From CAIYEO01 sp037139575 (lineage in GTDB: Bacteria; Patescibacteriota; Saccharimonadia; Saccharimonadales; UBA4665): 9,975 bases of DNA. The stretch lies in NCBI GenBank assembly GCA_037139575.1, contig JBAXGD010000015.1, forward strand, positions 1 to 9,975, written 5' to 3'. The translations under genes were made by a program, and so were the position numbers. The notes beneath the pieces were generated by a model, which did no database searches, was not told the origin of the DNA, and saw only the letters and a program-made list of their open reading frames with translations. This document shows positions 1 through 6,602 of the stretch, one piece after another (positions within the stretch are counted from its first letter, which is position 1; every line of letters begins with the position of its first letter).

Positions 1-1127
1 AGATTATCTCTTTCGTAATCTACTAATTCCACAATATTAATGTTTCCATTGTATCCAGTATGAGAACAGTCAACGCAACCCCCGCGCCTAGCTCTGTATA
101 GCCTATGAATTCCTTCTGTATCTGAGCTCATATTATTTATGTCTTTCCCGATTCCGTCTCTAAGGGCTTCAGTTTCAAGTCTGTAGATATCATTAATAGT
201 CTTGCCCGTACTAGCCAGGATTGAATCAACAATCTTCTTACTTGGCTTGTATGATTCTCTACAAACAGGGCAAAGTTTTTTAATATTTTTCTGAGAGCAT
301 ATAGTGCTGATATTTTTTAGCTCATGTATCTCACCTATCTTAATAAGCTTGGAAAGTATGCCAATTGCATCATCTGAATTTAGAGCTATGCATATAAGTT
401 TAGAGTCAGATTCTTTAAGAGCTAGATTAAACACCTTAGATTCACTTGGATAGCTAATGAAGATTGCATCGGGGTTTCTTTTTAGAAGTATTTTAAGCCC
501 TTGATGATCAGCTAGACTATGTTCATTTTGCTCAGTAGGATTTGTAGATATGGTAAGTGATTTTGGCAATTGTGCTTGTATGTGCGAACCAAGGCTGGCC
601 ATTTGAATTCCCTGATACTCTAGGTTATTTGCAATATTAGAAATTGATTTGATACTCCCTAGAGGATCATGACTCGATATGATTATTAAGCCATGAGATT
701 TTTGAGAGTTCCTGTTAAGCAGGTATAGATTCTTTCCCCAATAACCCGATTCAGAAAGACTTTGCTTGCGCTCAGCAGCACCACCTTGTCTTAAATCAAA
801 GACAACTTTCTCGCCATTAATTACGGGCAAAATACTCATAGGTATAGATTCTGAGCTACTATCAATGTTGATTTTACTATCAGTAATTTTCTTAACGTTT
901 TTCTTTTCTATTCCGGCCTGATTCTTTAGGGTTATTAGTAACTGTTCATAAACATCTAATGGAAGTTTTGAGCCTAAAACTAAATCATTACCAATTCTGT
1001 ATCTAATCAGAATGTGGTTTGGTCTCGGCTCAATATGAATAAAACTAGCACCGAGGCTTTTGCCCTTAACTATCATGTGCTCAATGGAGCTTACTACTAA
1101 TTTATTATCTACTATTGTTCCACCCAT
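1..1127 (-). CDS. GspE/PilB-family type IV pilus ATPase-like protein, probably catalytically inactive (3' end off window)
   Basis: The frame is open for 375 codons from ATG at 1127-1125 and leaves the window without a stop. The family comprises hexameric ATPases that power type IV pilus or type II secretion assembly on the cytoplasmic side of the inner membrane. Residues 26-45 match the start of the ATPase core (FIHIEPRPNHILIRYRI) and 97-112 match the SILPVINGEKVVF stretch. The C-terminal zinc-binding pairs are intact: CPVC at 286-289 and GCVDC at 350-354, followed by TGYNG. The P-loop region (146-162) reads GLIIISSHDPLGSIKSI instead of the usual GPTGSGKST form. The Walker B segment NPDAIFISYPSES (218-230) lacks the GEIRD glutamate, and the HTN box reads LNS at 249-251. 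The N-terminal MshEN-type domain of full-length PilB is absent. I infer a pseudo-ATPase, perhaps a partner of an active PilB. Its start has no SD and sits 7 nt after TATAAT. Family assignment is firm; inactivity is inferred. Confidence 0.85.
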   Translation of the reverse strand, partial: MGGTIVDNKLVVSSIEHMIVKGKSLGASFIHIEPRPNHILIRYRIGNDLVLGSKLPLDVYEQLLITLKNQAGIEKKNVKKITDSKINIDSSSESIPMSILPVINGEKVVFDLRQGGAAERKQSLSESGYWGKNLYLLNRNSQKSHGLIIISSHDPLGSIKSISNIANNLEYQGIQMASLGSHIQAQLPKSLTISTNPTEQNEHSLADHQGLKILLKRNPDAIFISYPSESKVFNLALKESDSKLICIALNSDDAIGILSKLIKIGEIHELKNISTICSQKNIKKLCPVCRESYKPSKKIVDSILASTGKTINDIYRLETEALRDGIGKDINNMSSDTEGIHRLYRARRGGCVDCSHTGYNGNINIVELVDYERDN

Positions 1128-1134
1128 TTATTTC

Positions 1135-1140
1135 ATTATA
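1135..1140 (-). promoter_or_regulatory. -10 box of the pilB-like gene, suggesting a leaderless transcript
   Basis: A perfect TATAAT on the minus strand is followed by GAAATAA and then the ATG at 1127. The expected transcription start therefore falls at or within a base of the start codon, leaving no room for a ribosome-binding site. No convincing -35 is seen. The promoter fires away from the recA promoter in the same 111-bp gap. Confidence 0.55.
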
Positions 1141-1191
1141 TAAGAAAAAAGAATTTACCCTAAGTAATCTTTATAGGTTCATAGATTATTT

Positions 1192-1200
1192 TGATATAAT
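1192..1200 (+). promoter_or_regulatory. Extended -10 promoter of recA
   Basis: TGATATAAT combines a consensus TATAAT (1195-1200) with the TGn extension one base upstream. No good -35 hexamer lies 16-18 bp upstream, which fits an extended -10 promoter. The expected start is near 1207, giving a leader of about 30 nt that contains the recA SD. No LexA/SOS operator of the Bacillus (GAAC-N4-GTTC) or E. coli (CTGT-N8-ACAG) type is visible, so SOS induction cannot be supported. Confidence 0.65.
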
Positions 1201-1224
1201 AATGGCATAATATCAAATTCTTGA

Positions 1225-1230
1225 GGGAGG
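1225..1230 (+). promoter_or_regulatory. Shine-Dalgarno site that fixes the recA start
   Basis: GGGAGG lies 8 nt before the ATG at 1239. It overlaps a longer in-frame reading that begins at TTG 1221, so the ATG is the better start and the six extra residues are not part of RecA. Confidence 0.8.
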
Positions 1231-1238
1231 ATATAAAA

Positions 1239-2234
1239 ATGGCTGATGATAAAAAAAATACTGAAGGAAAAAGCAAGGCACTAGGCTTAGCTCTAGAAAC
1301 AATCGAAAAGCAATTTGGTAAGGGATCAATCATGAAACTTGGTGAAAACCAGATATCTAAGGTTGAAACAACTCCAACTGGAAGTATTAGCCTTGACCTA
1401 GCTCTTGGTGGAGGAATCCCAAAGGGTAGAATTATTGAAATTTATGGTCCTGAAAGCTCTGGTAAAACCACTCTAACTCTTCATGCCATTGCTGAAATAC
1501 AAAAACTAGGCGGAACTGCAGCTTTTATTGATGCAGAGCACGCACTAGACCCTACCTATGCAAAAAAGATCGGTGTCGATACTGACAACTTGCTACTTTC
1601 CCAGCCAGACAATGGCGAGCAGGCACTAGAGATAACTGAAACACTTGTAAGATCAAATGCAGTTGACCTAATAGTAGTAGACTCAGTCGCAGCACTAGTA
1701 CCTAGGGCTGAAATTGAAGGTGAAATGGGAGACTCTCATATGGGGCTTCAAGCTAGGCTTATGAGTCAAGCGCTAAGAAAGCTTACTGGTGTAATTTCTA
1801 GATCAAATACAACTGTAATTTTCATTAACCAAATAAGAATGAAAATTGGAGTCATGTTTGGTAATCCTGAGACAACTACCGGTGGTAACGCCCTAAAATT
1901 CTACGCTAGTGTTAGAATGGACATCCGAAGAATATCTCAAATAAAGCAGGGTGATCAGGCAATAGGAAACAGAACCAGAGTCAAAGTAGTTAAGAATAAA
2001 ATTGCTCCACCATTTAGGGAGGCTGAGTTTGATATCATGTTCAACGAGGGCATCTCTAAGAGTGGCGACATCCTAGACCTTGCTGTTAATAAAAATATAG
2101 TTGAAAAAGCCGGAGCTTGGTTCTCTTATGGTGGCGAGAAGATAGGCCAAGGACGAGAGGCTTCTAAACAGTATTTGAATAGTAATCCAAAAGTAATGGA
2201 TGAAATTGCTAAGAAAATAACAGCTGCAGTATAG
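1239..2234 (+). CDS. recA: Recombinase A (RecA)
   Basis: RecA is a 331-residue cytoplasmic ATP-dependent DNA strand-exchange protein. It polymerises on single-stranded DNA, drives homologous pairing and stimulates LexA-type self-cleavage where such partners exist. Walker A is GPESSGKT at 70-77, the catalytic glutamate lies in FIDAEHALD (E100), and Walker B is LIVVDS at 144-149. DNA-binding loop L1 is around 155-173 (EIEGEMGDSHMGL) and L2 around 196-216, starting INQIRMKIGVMFGNPETTTG. The GGNALKFYASVR and NKIAPPF motifs are present. Length is near the family norm, but the protein stops at KKITAAV without the acidic tail that damps E. coli RecA. The start is chosen for the GGGAGG SD 8 nt upstream. 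recX follows 26 nt after the stop and is presumably co-transcribed. Confidence 0.98.
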   Translation: MADDKKNTEGKSKALGLALETIEKQFGKGSIMKLGENQISKVETTPTGSISLDLALGGGIPKGRIIEIYGPESSGKTTLTLHAIAEIQKLGGTAAFIDAEHALDPTYAKKIGVDTDNLLLSQPDNGEQALEITETLVRSNAVDLIVVDSVAALVPRAEIEGEMGDSHMGLQARLMSQALRKLTGVISRSNTTVIFINQIRMKIGVMFGNPETTTGGNALKFYASVRMDIRRISQIKQGDQAIGNRTRVKVVKNKIAPPFREAEFDIMFNEGISKSGDILDLAVNKNIVEKAGAWFSYGGEKIGQGREASKQYLNSNPKVMDEIAKKITAAV

Positions 2235-2260
2235 TCAATTTCAGTAAATTGAGCTAATTG

Positions 2261-2866
2261 ATGGTTATTACAAGAATTGTAAATCAGAAGAAAAATAGCT
2301 CTAGGTATTCAATATATATAGACGGGGAATATTCATTTTCTTTGAGTGATCTTGCATTATTGGAAGCCAAGATAACAACAGGTCAAGAGCTTAGTCTAAA
2401 TGAGGTGAAAGAACTACAGGATAGTTCCGAGCTAGATAAAATCTACCAAAGGGTATTAAACTTACTATCCTTGAGAGCTAGAAGCGAATATGAAATTAAG
2501 ACCTATTTAAAAAAGCACAACTGCCCTTCTGAGCACGCAGAAATAATACTTAACAAGTTAAGCGAAAAAAAATACATTGATGATTTATCTTTTGCTATAA
2601 GCTGGATACAAAATAGACAGTTACTACGACCAAGCTCAAAAACCAAATTAATTAACGAATTAAAAATTAAAGGAATCACTAAAGAAACTATTAGTTTGGC
2701 TTTAGAAGAAACTGAGCCAGATGAAATTGAATCTTTAAGAGTTATTATAGAGAAGAAAAGAAAGCTGACCAGGTTCAAGGACGATCAGAAACTAATGCAA
2801 TATTTAATTAGACAAGGCTTTCATTACTCGGAAATAAAATCGGTATTTTCAGATCAGGCTGGTTGA
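2261..2866 (+). CDS. recX: RecA regulatory protein RecX
   Basis: RecX binds along the groove of the RecA filament and caps or destabilises it, limiting strand exchange. The 201-residue product shows three-helix repeats: LNLLSLRARSEYEIKTYLKK around 66-85, then LNKLSEKKYIDDLSFAISW around 97-115, and INELKIKGITKETISLAL around 131-148. These match the RecX pattern (L..RxRSExEL, a YIDDxxFA core, and a KGI segment). The sequence is otherwise divergent, with a basic N-terminal extension (RIVNQKKN). ATG at 2261 is preferred; a TTG directly before it is in frame. No SD is visible, so translation may depend on coupling to recA. The 3' end overlaps the convergent PRC-barrel gene by 13 bp. Confidence 0.9.
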   Translation: MVITRIVNQKKNSSRYSIYIDGEYSFSLSDLALLEAKITTGQELSLNEVKELQDSSELDKIYQRVLNLLSLRARSEYEIKTYLKKHNCPSEHAEIILNKLSEKKYIDDLSFAISWIQNRQLLRPSSKTKLINELKIKGITKETISLALEETEPDEIESLRVIIEKKRKLTRFKDDQKLMQYLIRQGFHYSEIKSVFSDQAG

Positions 2867-3372
2867 GGAGCGCCGGCCGAAACAAGCGCATGATTATCTT
2901 TCACTACAATATTTGAACTGTTAACATCAACAATTTGATTACGGTCTAGTATCAGACTGGCCCCAGTGATGTTTTTAAGTATAGATTGAGAGACATAAAT
3001 TTTTTGAATAAAAAAACTTTGATCGTCAACAGCATATTCCGATAGCTTCCCTAGCCTTTTCCTTGATTCGGTAATTACTGGTTTGCTGATTGGGTCTATA
3101 TTGTGGTCTAAAACTTTTTTGAGTCTGTGTAGTTCTGAGGGGTGAGTTAGCACCTCGTGATCATTGATAGCAAAACCATTAATTAATATTTCTCTTATGT
3201 CTTGAGTTAGTAGAATCAGATTTAATTTCTTATCAAAAAGGTCCTCAACATAAAAACCTTCAATCTTTAGGTTATCGGGATTGATAATGGGGCATTTTAT
3301 CAATGCGACTTCAGTGCCCGTCCTCAGAGAAAGAATAGGTAGTTCACTAAAGGTAAGCGATAAACGCAGCAT
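2854..3372 (-). CDS. PRC-barrel domain protein
   Basis: This 172-residue protein seems to hold two PRC-barrel-like modules. The first is residues 4-80: LSLTFSELPILSLRTGTEV is the typical opening, followed by NPDNLKIEGFYVEDL. The second is about 95-160: ISKPVITESRKRLGKLSEYAVDD, then QKIYV and a RNQIVDVNSSNIVVKD close. PRC barrels are small beta domains, also found in the photosynthetic reaction-centre H subunit and RimM, that usually mediate protein or RNA contacts. No signal peptide, membrane segment or enzyme motif is seen, so the role is unknown. The protein ends SAGAPQPA, encoded by a short G+C-rich patch. The ATG at 3372 lies 6 nt after a perfect TATAAT and has no SD, implying a leaderless message. 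Its neighbour on the same strand ends 32 bp upstream. Confidence 0.75.
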   Translation of the reverse strand: MLRLSLTFSELPILSLRTGTEVALIKCPIINPDNLKIEGFYVEDLFDKKLNLILLTQDIREILINGFAINDHEVLTHPSELHRLKKVLDHNIDPISKPVITESRKRLGKLSEYAVDDQSFFIQKIYVSQSILKNITGASLILDRNQIVDVNSSNIVVKDNHALVSAGAPQPA

Positions 3373-3378
3373 TATCTT

Positions 3379-3384
3379 ATTATA
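3379..3384 (-). promoter_or_regulatory. -10 box of the PRC-barrel gene, leaderless arrangement
   Basis: TATAAT is followed by AAGATA and then ATG, so the A of the start codon sits at the expected +1. The box lies in the 32-bp gap after the DUF1704-family gene. A -35 match is poor. Confidence 0.55.
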
Positions 3385-3404
3385 ACTTAAAAGTACCTAA
3401 AATA

Positions 3405-4727
3405 TTAGTTAGCTATAGCTTGGTTCAAGTATTTTATGTGGACAGGGTTTGTTGGGTCAAATTTTCCAAGTGTTAGATAGTCGAATATTTCTTCTATAGT
3501 TTTTCCATCAGCGTATGACGCATCAATGTAATCTCTCATTTTTTTGTATCCATCGTAGTACGCAATGTCCTTAGTGAATACGGCTTGATTAGTAGTTGAG
3601 GTATCACCCCTACCACCTCTATAGATTCTATCTACATGAGTCCAAGTAGATTTTTTGAGTTGATTTAAATCTACAGGTTCGCTTGAAAGCTCATTCATTA
3701 ACTGTGCTCTTGAAAAACTAATCTCGAATAATGTCTGTCTATTTAGTGATTTGCCATTAACAGCTCCTAATGCCAAAGCAATATCTATATATCTATTCCT
3801 TGCTCTTTCTGGAAATTCTCCTGTTACCGCAAATTCGCTCAGAATTCCTAGGCCTTCTTCAGCATCTATGTATTGTGGAAGACCAGTAGCCAGTTTTTTA
3901 TCATCAATATTATAGCCGTTTTTTGCTCTAAGGGCATGAGTCAATATTTCATGAGCTAACAATCCCTTAACATCTTTTTTAGTCGCAAGAGCTCTAGACG
4001 ACGCTACATTAATTCTTTTTTTGATAGCAGTAACCGAAGTATTGGTACCCTCTTTCAATTCAACAGTCCATTCTTTCCAAGATTCATCGTCTTTTTCGGA
4101 AAGAAGCCCAAGACTTGTTGAGAATATATCCAATAATTCATTAGGTCCATAAGATTCTATTTCTGACTCATCAACTAAATCAAAAATGTAATCATATTTA
4201 GAAGCTAATAATTCACCGTATTTTTTTGTAGCTTCACTTATCGACGTCTTTTTCTCGCCACTATTGTCTATTTGTTCTTGAGTGACGGACATTTTTAATA
4301 TCCCCCAGTATGAGTTCAATAATTTATTTAAATTTAGTCGATCCACATTACGGTTATGGAGATGAGTCTGGAAAAAGGCGAAATCATCAAGCATCATTGG
4401 AATAATCTCCGATGCATCTGGCTCACCATATAATTCAATGGAACTATCGGTAAATCTTTCAGCCCTGAGTTCGCTATTAACATCATTAGAGTCAGTAGCT
4501 CTCAAGCTTGTTCTGAGCAAAAATTCTGCTGCTAATTGGTGAGCTTTTGAAAGTTCTTCAACCGAACCTTCTTCACTAGACCAAAAAGCATGTGATCTTT
4601 CAGCATGCGTAGCTGCATATTCAGCGACAGATTGACTTAAGACTACATATTCAAGTCTCTCTGCACCTGTGCCTGCATTTCCAGGCCTAATGCCTTCTAA
4701 TATATTTACTGGGGGAATATCTTCCAT
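3405..4727 (-). CDS. DUF1704/MATCAP-family HExxxH metallopeptidase (QEGLA-motif protein)
   Basis: A 440-residue product is read from ATG at 4727-4725. The zinc-peptidase motif LLAHEILTHALRAKNG (256-271; H259, E260, H264) and the following DAEEGLGILSEF (288-299) are the hallmarks of the DUF1704 or 'QEGLA motif' family. The C-terminal part also fits: RIYRGGRG around 367-374, then VFTKDIAYYDGYKKM around 383-397. Animal members (MATCAP/TMCP) are carboxypeptidases that remove the C-terminal tyrosine of tubulin. Bacterial members are poorly characterised and often sit near ATP-grasp ligases, as here. I infer a cytoplasmic carboxypeptidase; the substrate is unknown. No signal peptide is seen. A 12-codon in-frame upstream extension exists, but the chosen ATG lies 7 nt after an extended -10 (TGATATAGT), so the extension would be mostly untranscribed. 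Family call firm, function inferred. Confidence 0.8.
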   Translation of the reverse strand: MEDIPPVNILEGIRPGNAGTGAERLEYVVLSQSVAEYAATHAERSHAFWSSEEGSVEELSKAHQLAAEFLLRTSLRATDSNDVNSELRAERFTDSSIELYGEPDASEIIPMMLDDFAFFQTHLHNRNVDRLNLNKLLNSYWGILKMSVTQEQIDNSGEKKTSISEATKKYGELLASKYDYIFDLVDESEIESYGPNELLDIFSTSLGLLSEKDDESWKEWTVELKEGTNTSVTAIKKRINVASSRALATKKDVKGLLAHEILTHALRAKNGYNIDDKKLATGLPQYIDAEEGLGILSEFAVTGEFPERARNRYIDIALALGAVNGKSLNRQTLFEISFSRAQLMNELSSEPVDLNQLKKSTWTHVDRIYRGGRGDTSTTNQAVFTKDIAYYDGYKKMRDYIDASYADGKTIEEIFDYLTLGKFDPTNPVHIKYLNQAIAN

Positions 4728-4734
4728 ATACAAT

Positions 4735-4743
4735 ACTATATCA
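4735..4743 (-). promoter_or_regulatory. Extended -10 promoter of the DUF1704-family gene
   Basis: On the minus strand TGATATAGT combines the TGn extension with a one-mismatch -10. ATTGTAT then ATG follows, so the predicted start is one base from the start codon. This argues for a leaderless mRNA and against the longer upstream start, and gives the gene its own promoter separate from the ATP-grasp gene. Confidence 0.5.
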
Positions 4744-4792
4744 TAATTAAGAACAAAAAACAATACTTATTATGATAATCAACAGATTAAGC

Positions 4793-6022
4793 CTATAGCT
4801 TTGTAATGATTTTGACGTTATCGTTTACAAACTTATAATCTTTATCAAACTGCTCTTTATTTGAGTTATGGAGAATAATAATAGCAGCAGTTTTATGCCC
4901 TTCGGATGATTTGCCTATAATGTCGCCAACTTTACTTTTCTGGCTAAAATATTTTAAAGATTCAAGATGTTTCAATTCATCTACGTGGCTAATTTCAGTA
5001 AAAATACCGCTGTGATACGGGAATAACTCCAAGACTACACAGGATTCATTCTTTATGGCTTTAATGTCGGTTTTTTCACCCAAAGATAGTTTTAGAGCAT
5101 TTCCTAGAATGTCTATTCCGTTAGCTAGGTCATGCATTCTTTCTCTGTAACCACCATTTCTGGCACCAATCTCAACTATTCTAGGACCTTCTTGACTATA
5201 GATAATCTCAATGTGGGCTGGTGAGGATTTCATCCCTAGTGATTCACAACCAACCTTTGCGGTATGCCTTAGTGCCTGAATTCTTTCTGGGCTTAACTCA
5301 GACGGTAGTAGTCTGCTGTAGTGAAAGTTGTCATTATAGCCAATATCGTGACCAGTTTGGTAGTCGACTACTTGATCTAGAACCGAAACACTACCTTCTT
5401 CGTCTATAAAGGCATCAACAGAGTAAATCTTTCCTTCAATAAATTCTTCCACCAGCATTTTAGGAGCTCTGTTGGGAGCATATTTTCTATATATACTATC
5501 TATCTGTCCCAAAGCTGATTGGTATTGTTGAATTAACTCATCAAGGTTATTGGCTTTTGTGACCAATAAACTTTTTACTAAATTTGCTGGCTTTAAAATA
5601 AGTGGAAATTTATGGCTATTTGCAAAATCAATTAAATCATCTTTTGATCTTACTACCGTAAAGTCAGGACTAATTTGCTCAGGGGCATTATTAAACATTT
5701 CCCTCATGAGTTCTTTGTCTGTACAGGCTTTCGCAGAATCTAGAGGTAGTCCTGGCAATCCAAGTGCATCAGCTATTTGTGCGGTTGGAAGGATATAGTT
5801 TTCGTATATGGAGAATACCCCATCAAGCTTGAAAGTCTTATTGATGTTTTTTGCTTTTTCAATCATTGAATCAACTGATGAGAAATCGCACAGCACTGAA
5901 TCATCTGTTTTATGAGATTTTTCTAGATTTTTATCAAGCAAAGTAATATATACATGATTGTGTTCGTCGAGGTACTCTCTTAGCCTAAAGAAGCTTTTAC
6001 CAATCAATAAGAAATTAGACAT
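4793..6022 (-). CDS. ATP-grasp carboxylate-amine ligase of unknown substrate
   Basis: ATP-grasp enzymes activate a carboxylate as acyl phosphate and join it to an amine. The 409-residue product has a pre-ATP-grasp domain (1-95, starting MSNFLLIGKS), then TDKELMREMF with K103, and the nucleotide-binding LILKPANLVKS with K144. The hinge is VEEFIEGKIYSVDAF at 191-205. Metal-binding residues lie in HIEI (E272) and IVEIGARNGGYRER (E284, N289). The C-terminal domain (about 325-409) resembles the lid of carboxylase-like ligases. The loop after K144 reads NLVKSLLV, without the glycines usual there, so ATP-loop dynamics may differ. The arrangement suits an amino-acid or peptide ligase better than a purine enzyme, but the substrate cannot be read. 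A TATAAT lies 28 nt upstream; a weak purine run (CGGAAAAAAAT) precedes the ATG. The HExxxH peptidase gene follows 65 bp downstream. Confidence 0.8.
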   Translation of the reverse strand: MSNFLLIGKSFFRLREYLDEHNHVYITLLDKNLEKSHKTDDSVLCDFSSVDSMIEKAKNINKTFKLDGVFSIYENYILPTAQIADALGLPGLPLDSAKACTDKELMREMFNNAPEQISPDFTVVRSKDDLIDFANSHKFPLILKPANLVKSLLVTKANNLDELIQQYQSALGQIDSIYRKYAPNRAPKMLVEEFIEGKIYSVDAFIDEEGSVSVLDQVVDYQTGHDIGYNDNFHYSRLLPSELSPERIQALRHTAKVGCESLGMKSSPAHIEIIYSQEGPRIVEIGARNGGYRERMHDLANGIDILGNALKLSLGEKTDIKAIKNESCVVLELFPYHSGIFTEISHVDELKHLESLKYFSQKSKVGDIIGKSSEGHKTAAIIILHNSNKEQFDKDYKFVNDNVKIITKL

Positions 6023-6049
6023 ATTTTTTTCCGTTGTTTACTAGTAGTT

Positions 6050-6055
6050 ATTATA
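6050..6055 (-). promoter_or_regulatory. -10 box of the ATP-grasp gene
   Basis: TATAAT on the minus strand ends 27 nt before the ATG at 6022, giving a leader of about 20 nt with a weak GGA-type SD. No clear -35 is found. Confidence 0.4.
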
Positions 6056-6103
6056 TTACATTCAGATATTTAATAAGATATTAATTAGCGATTGGCTTGT
6101 AGC

Positions 6104-6109
6104 TATATA
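6104..6109 (+). promoter_or_regulatory. Possible -10 box for the tsaE-tsaB operon
   Basis: TATATA is spaced 17 bp from TTAATT (6081-6086), a 3/6 match to the -35 consensus. An alternative -10, CATAAC at 6111-6116, lies 7 nt before the ATG of a five-codon reading frame (6124-6138). The region is A+T-rich, so such matches arise easily. Confidence 0.25.
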
Positions 6110-6134
6110 GCATAACAGTTAGAATGAATCTGTT

Positions 6135-6602
6135 GTGAAGCAAAAAAACTTAGAAATAATATTGAATAATTTAGTAGAGACAAACGGTCTCGGCGGAAGG
6201 CTTGGTAGAAATCTAATTGGCGGTGAAGTTATTGAACTTAGCGGTGATCTAGGCAGTGGCAAAACCACGCTAGTCAAAAGTATAGTGGCTGGTACTGGTT
6301 CGAAAGAACATGTATCAAGCCCAACGTTTGTAGTATCAAAGGAGTATAAGTCTCCGAATTTCACAATTCACCATTATGATTTATATAGACTCGACGATGA
6401 GGGCTTAATTGCTAATGAACTATCTGATCACTATATCGACGACAGTTCAGTCACTATTATTGAGTGGGGAGCTAATTTTATCGACGTTCTACCTGAAAAA
6501 AGAATAATAATTAGCATCAGCCCAATTGATGAAAATTCGAGAAGGGTAGAAATTACTTATCCAGAAAATCTCGAATATCTAATGAACGGTATAGTCGCAT
6601 GA
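6135..6602 (+). CDS. tsaE: tRNA t6A biosynthesis ATPase TsaE
   Basis: TsaE is the small P-loop ATPase that binds the TsaB-TsaD dimer and is needed for repeated cycles of threonylcarbamoyl transfer to A37 of ANN-decoding tRNAs. The 155-residue product has the family's motifs in order: GDLGSGKTTLVKS (37-49, Walker A), SPTFVVSKEY (62-71), HHYDLYRL (79-86) and IIEWGANF (108-115), with Glu110-Trp111 in the Walker B-like position. Length is typical. The start is GTG at 6135 with no SD. That GTG overlaps the TGA of a tiny upstream frame (ATG 6124, MNLL), giving a GTGA junction that could couple translation. The stop overlaps the tsaB start as ATGA, so the two genes form one operon. Confidence 0.93.
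   Translation: MKQKNLEIILNNLVETNGLGGRLGRNLIGGEVIELSGDLGSGKTTLVKSIVAGTGSKEHVSSPTFVVSKEYKSPNFTIHHYDLYRLDDEGLIANELSDHYIDDSSVTIIEWGANFIDVLPEKRIIISISPIDENSRRVEITYPENLEYLMNGIVA

Noticed and set aside
1141..1238. SOS/LexA operator upstream of recA.
   Set aside because: Neither GAAC-N4-GTTC nor CTGT-N8-ACAG occurs; only an isolated GGTTC half is present at 1176-1180.
2503..2778. Minus-strand reading frame inside recX.
   Set aside because: Low-complexity hydrophobic/serine-rich translation, antisense to a recognised gene; a shadow frame.
4728..4763. Twelve-codon N-terminal extension of the DUF1704-family protein.
   Set aside because: It overlaps the TGATATAGT promoter and has no SD; the internal ATG is placed correctly for a leaderless transcript.
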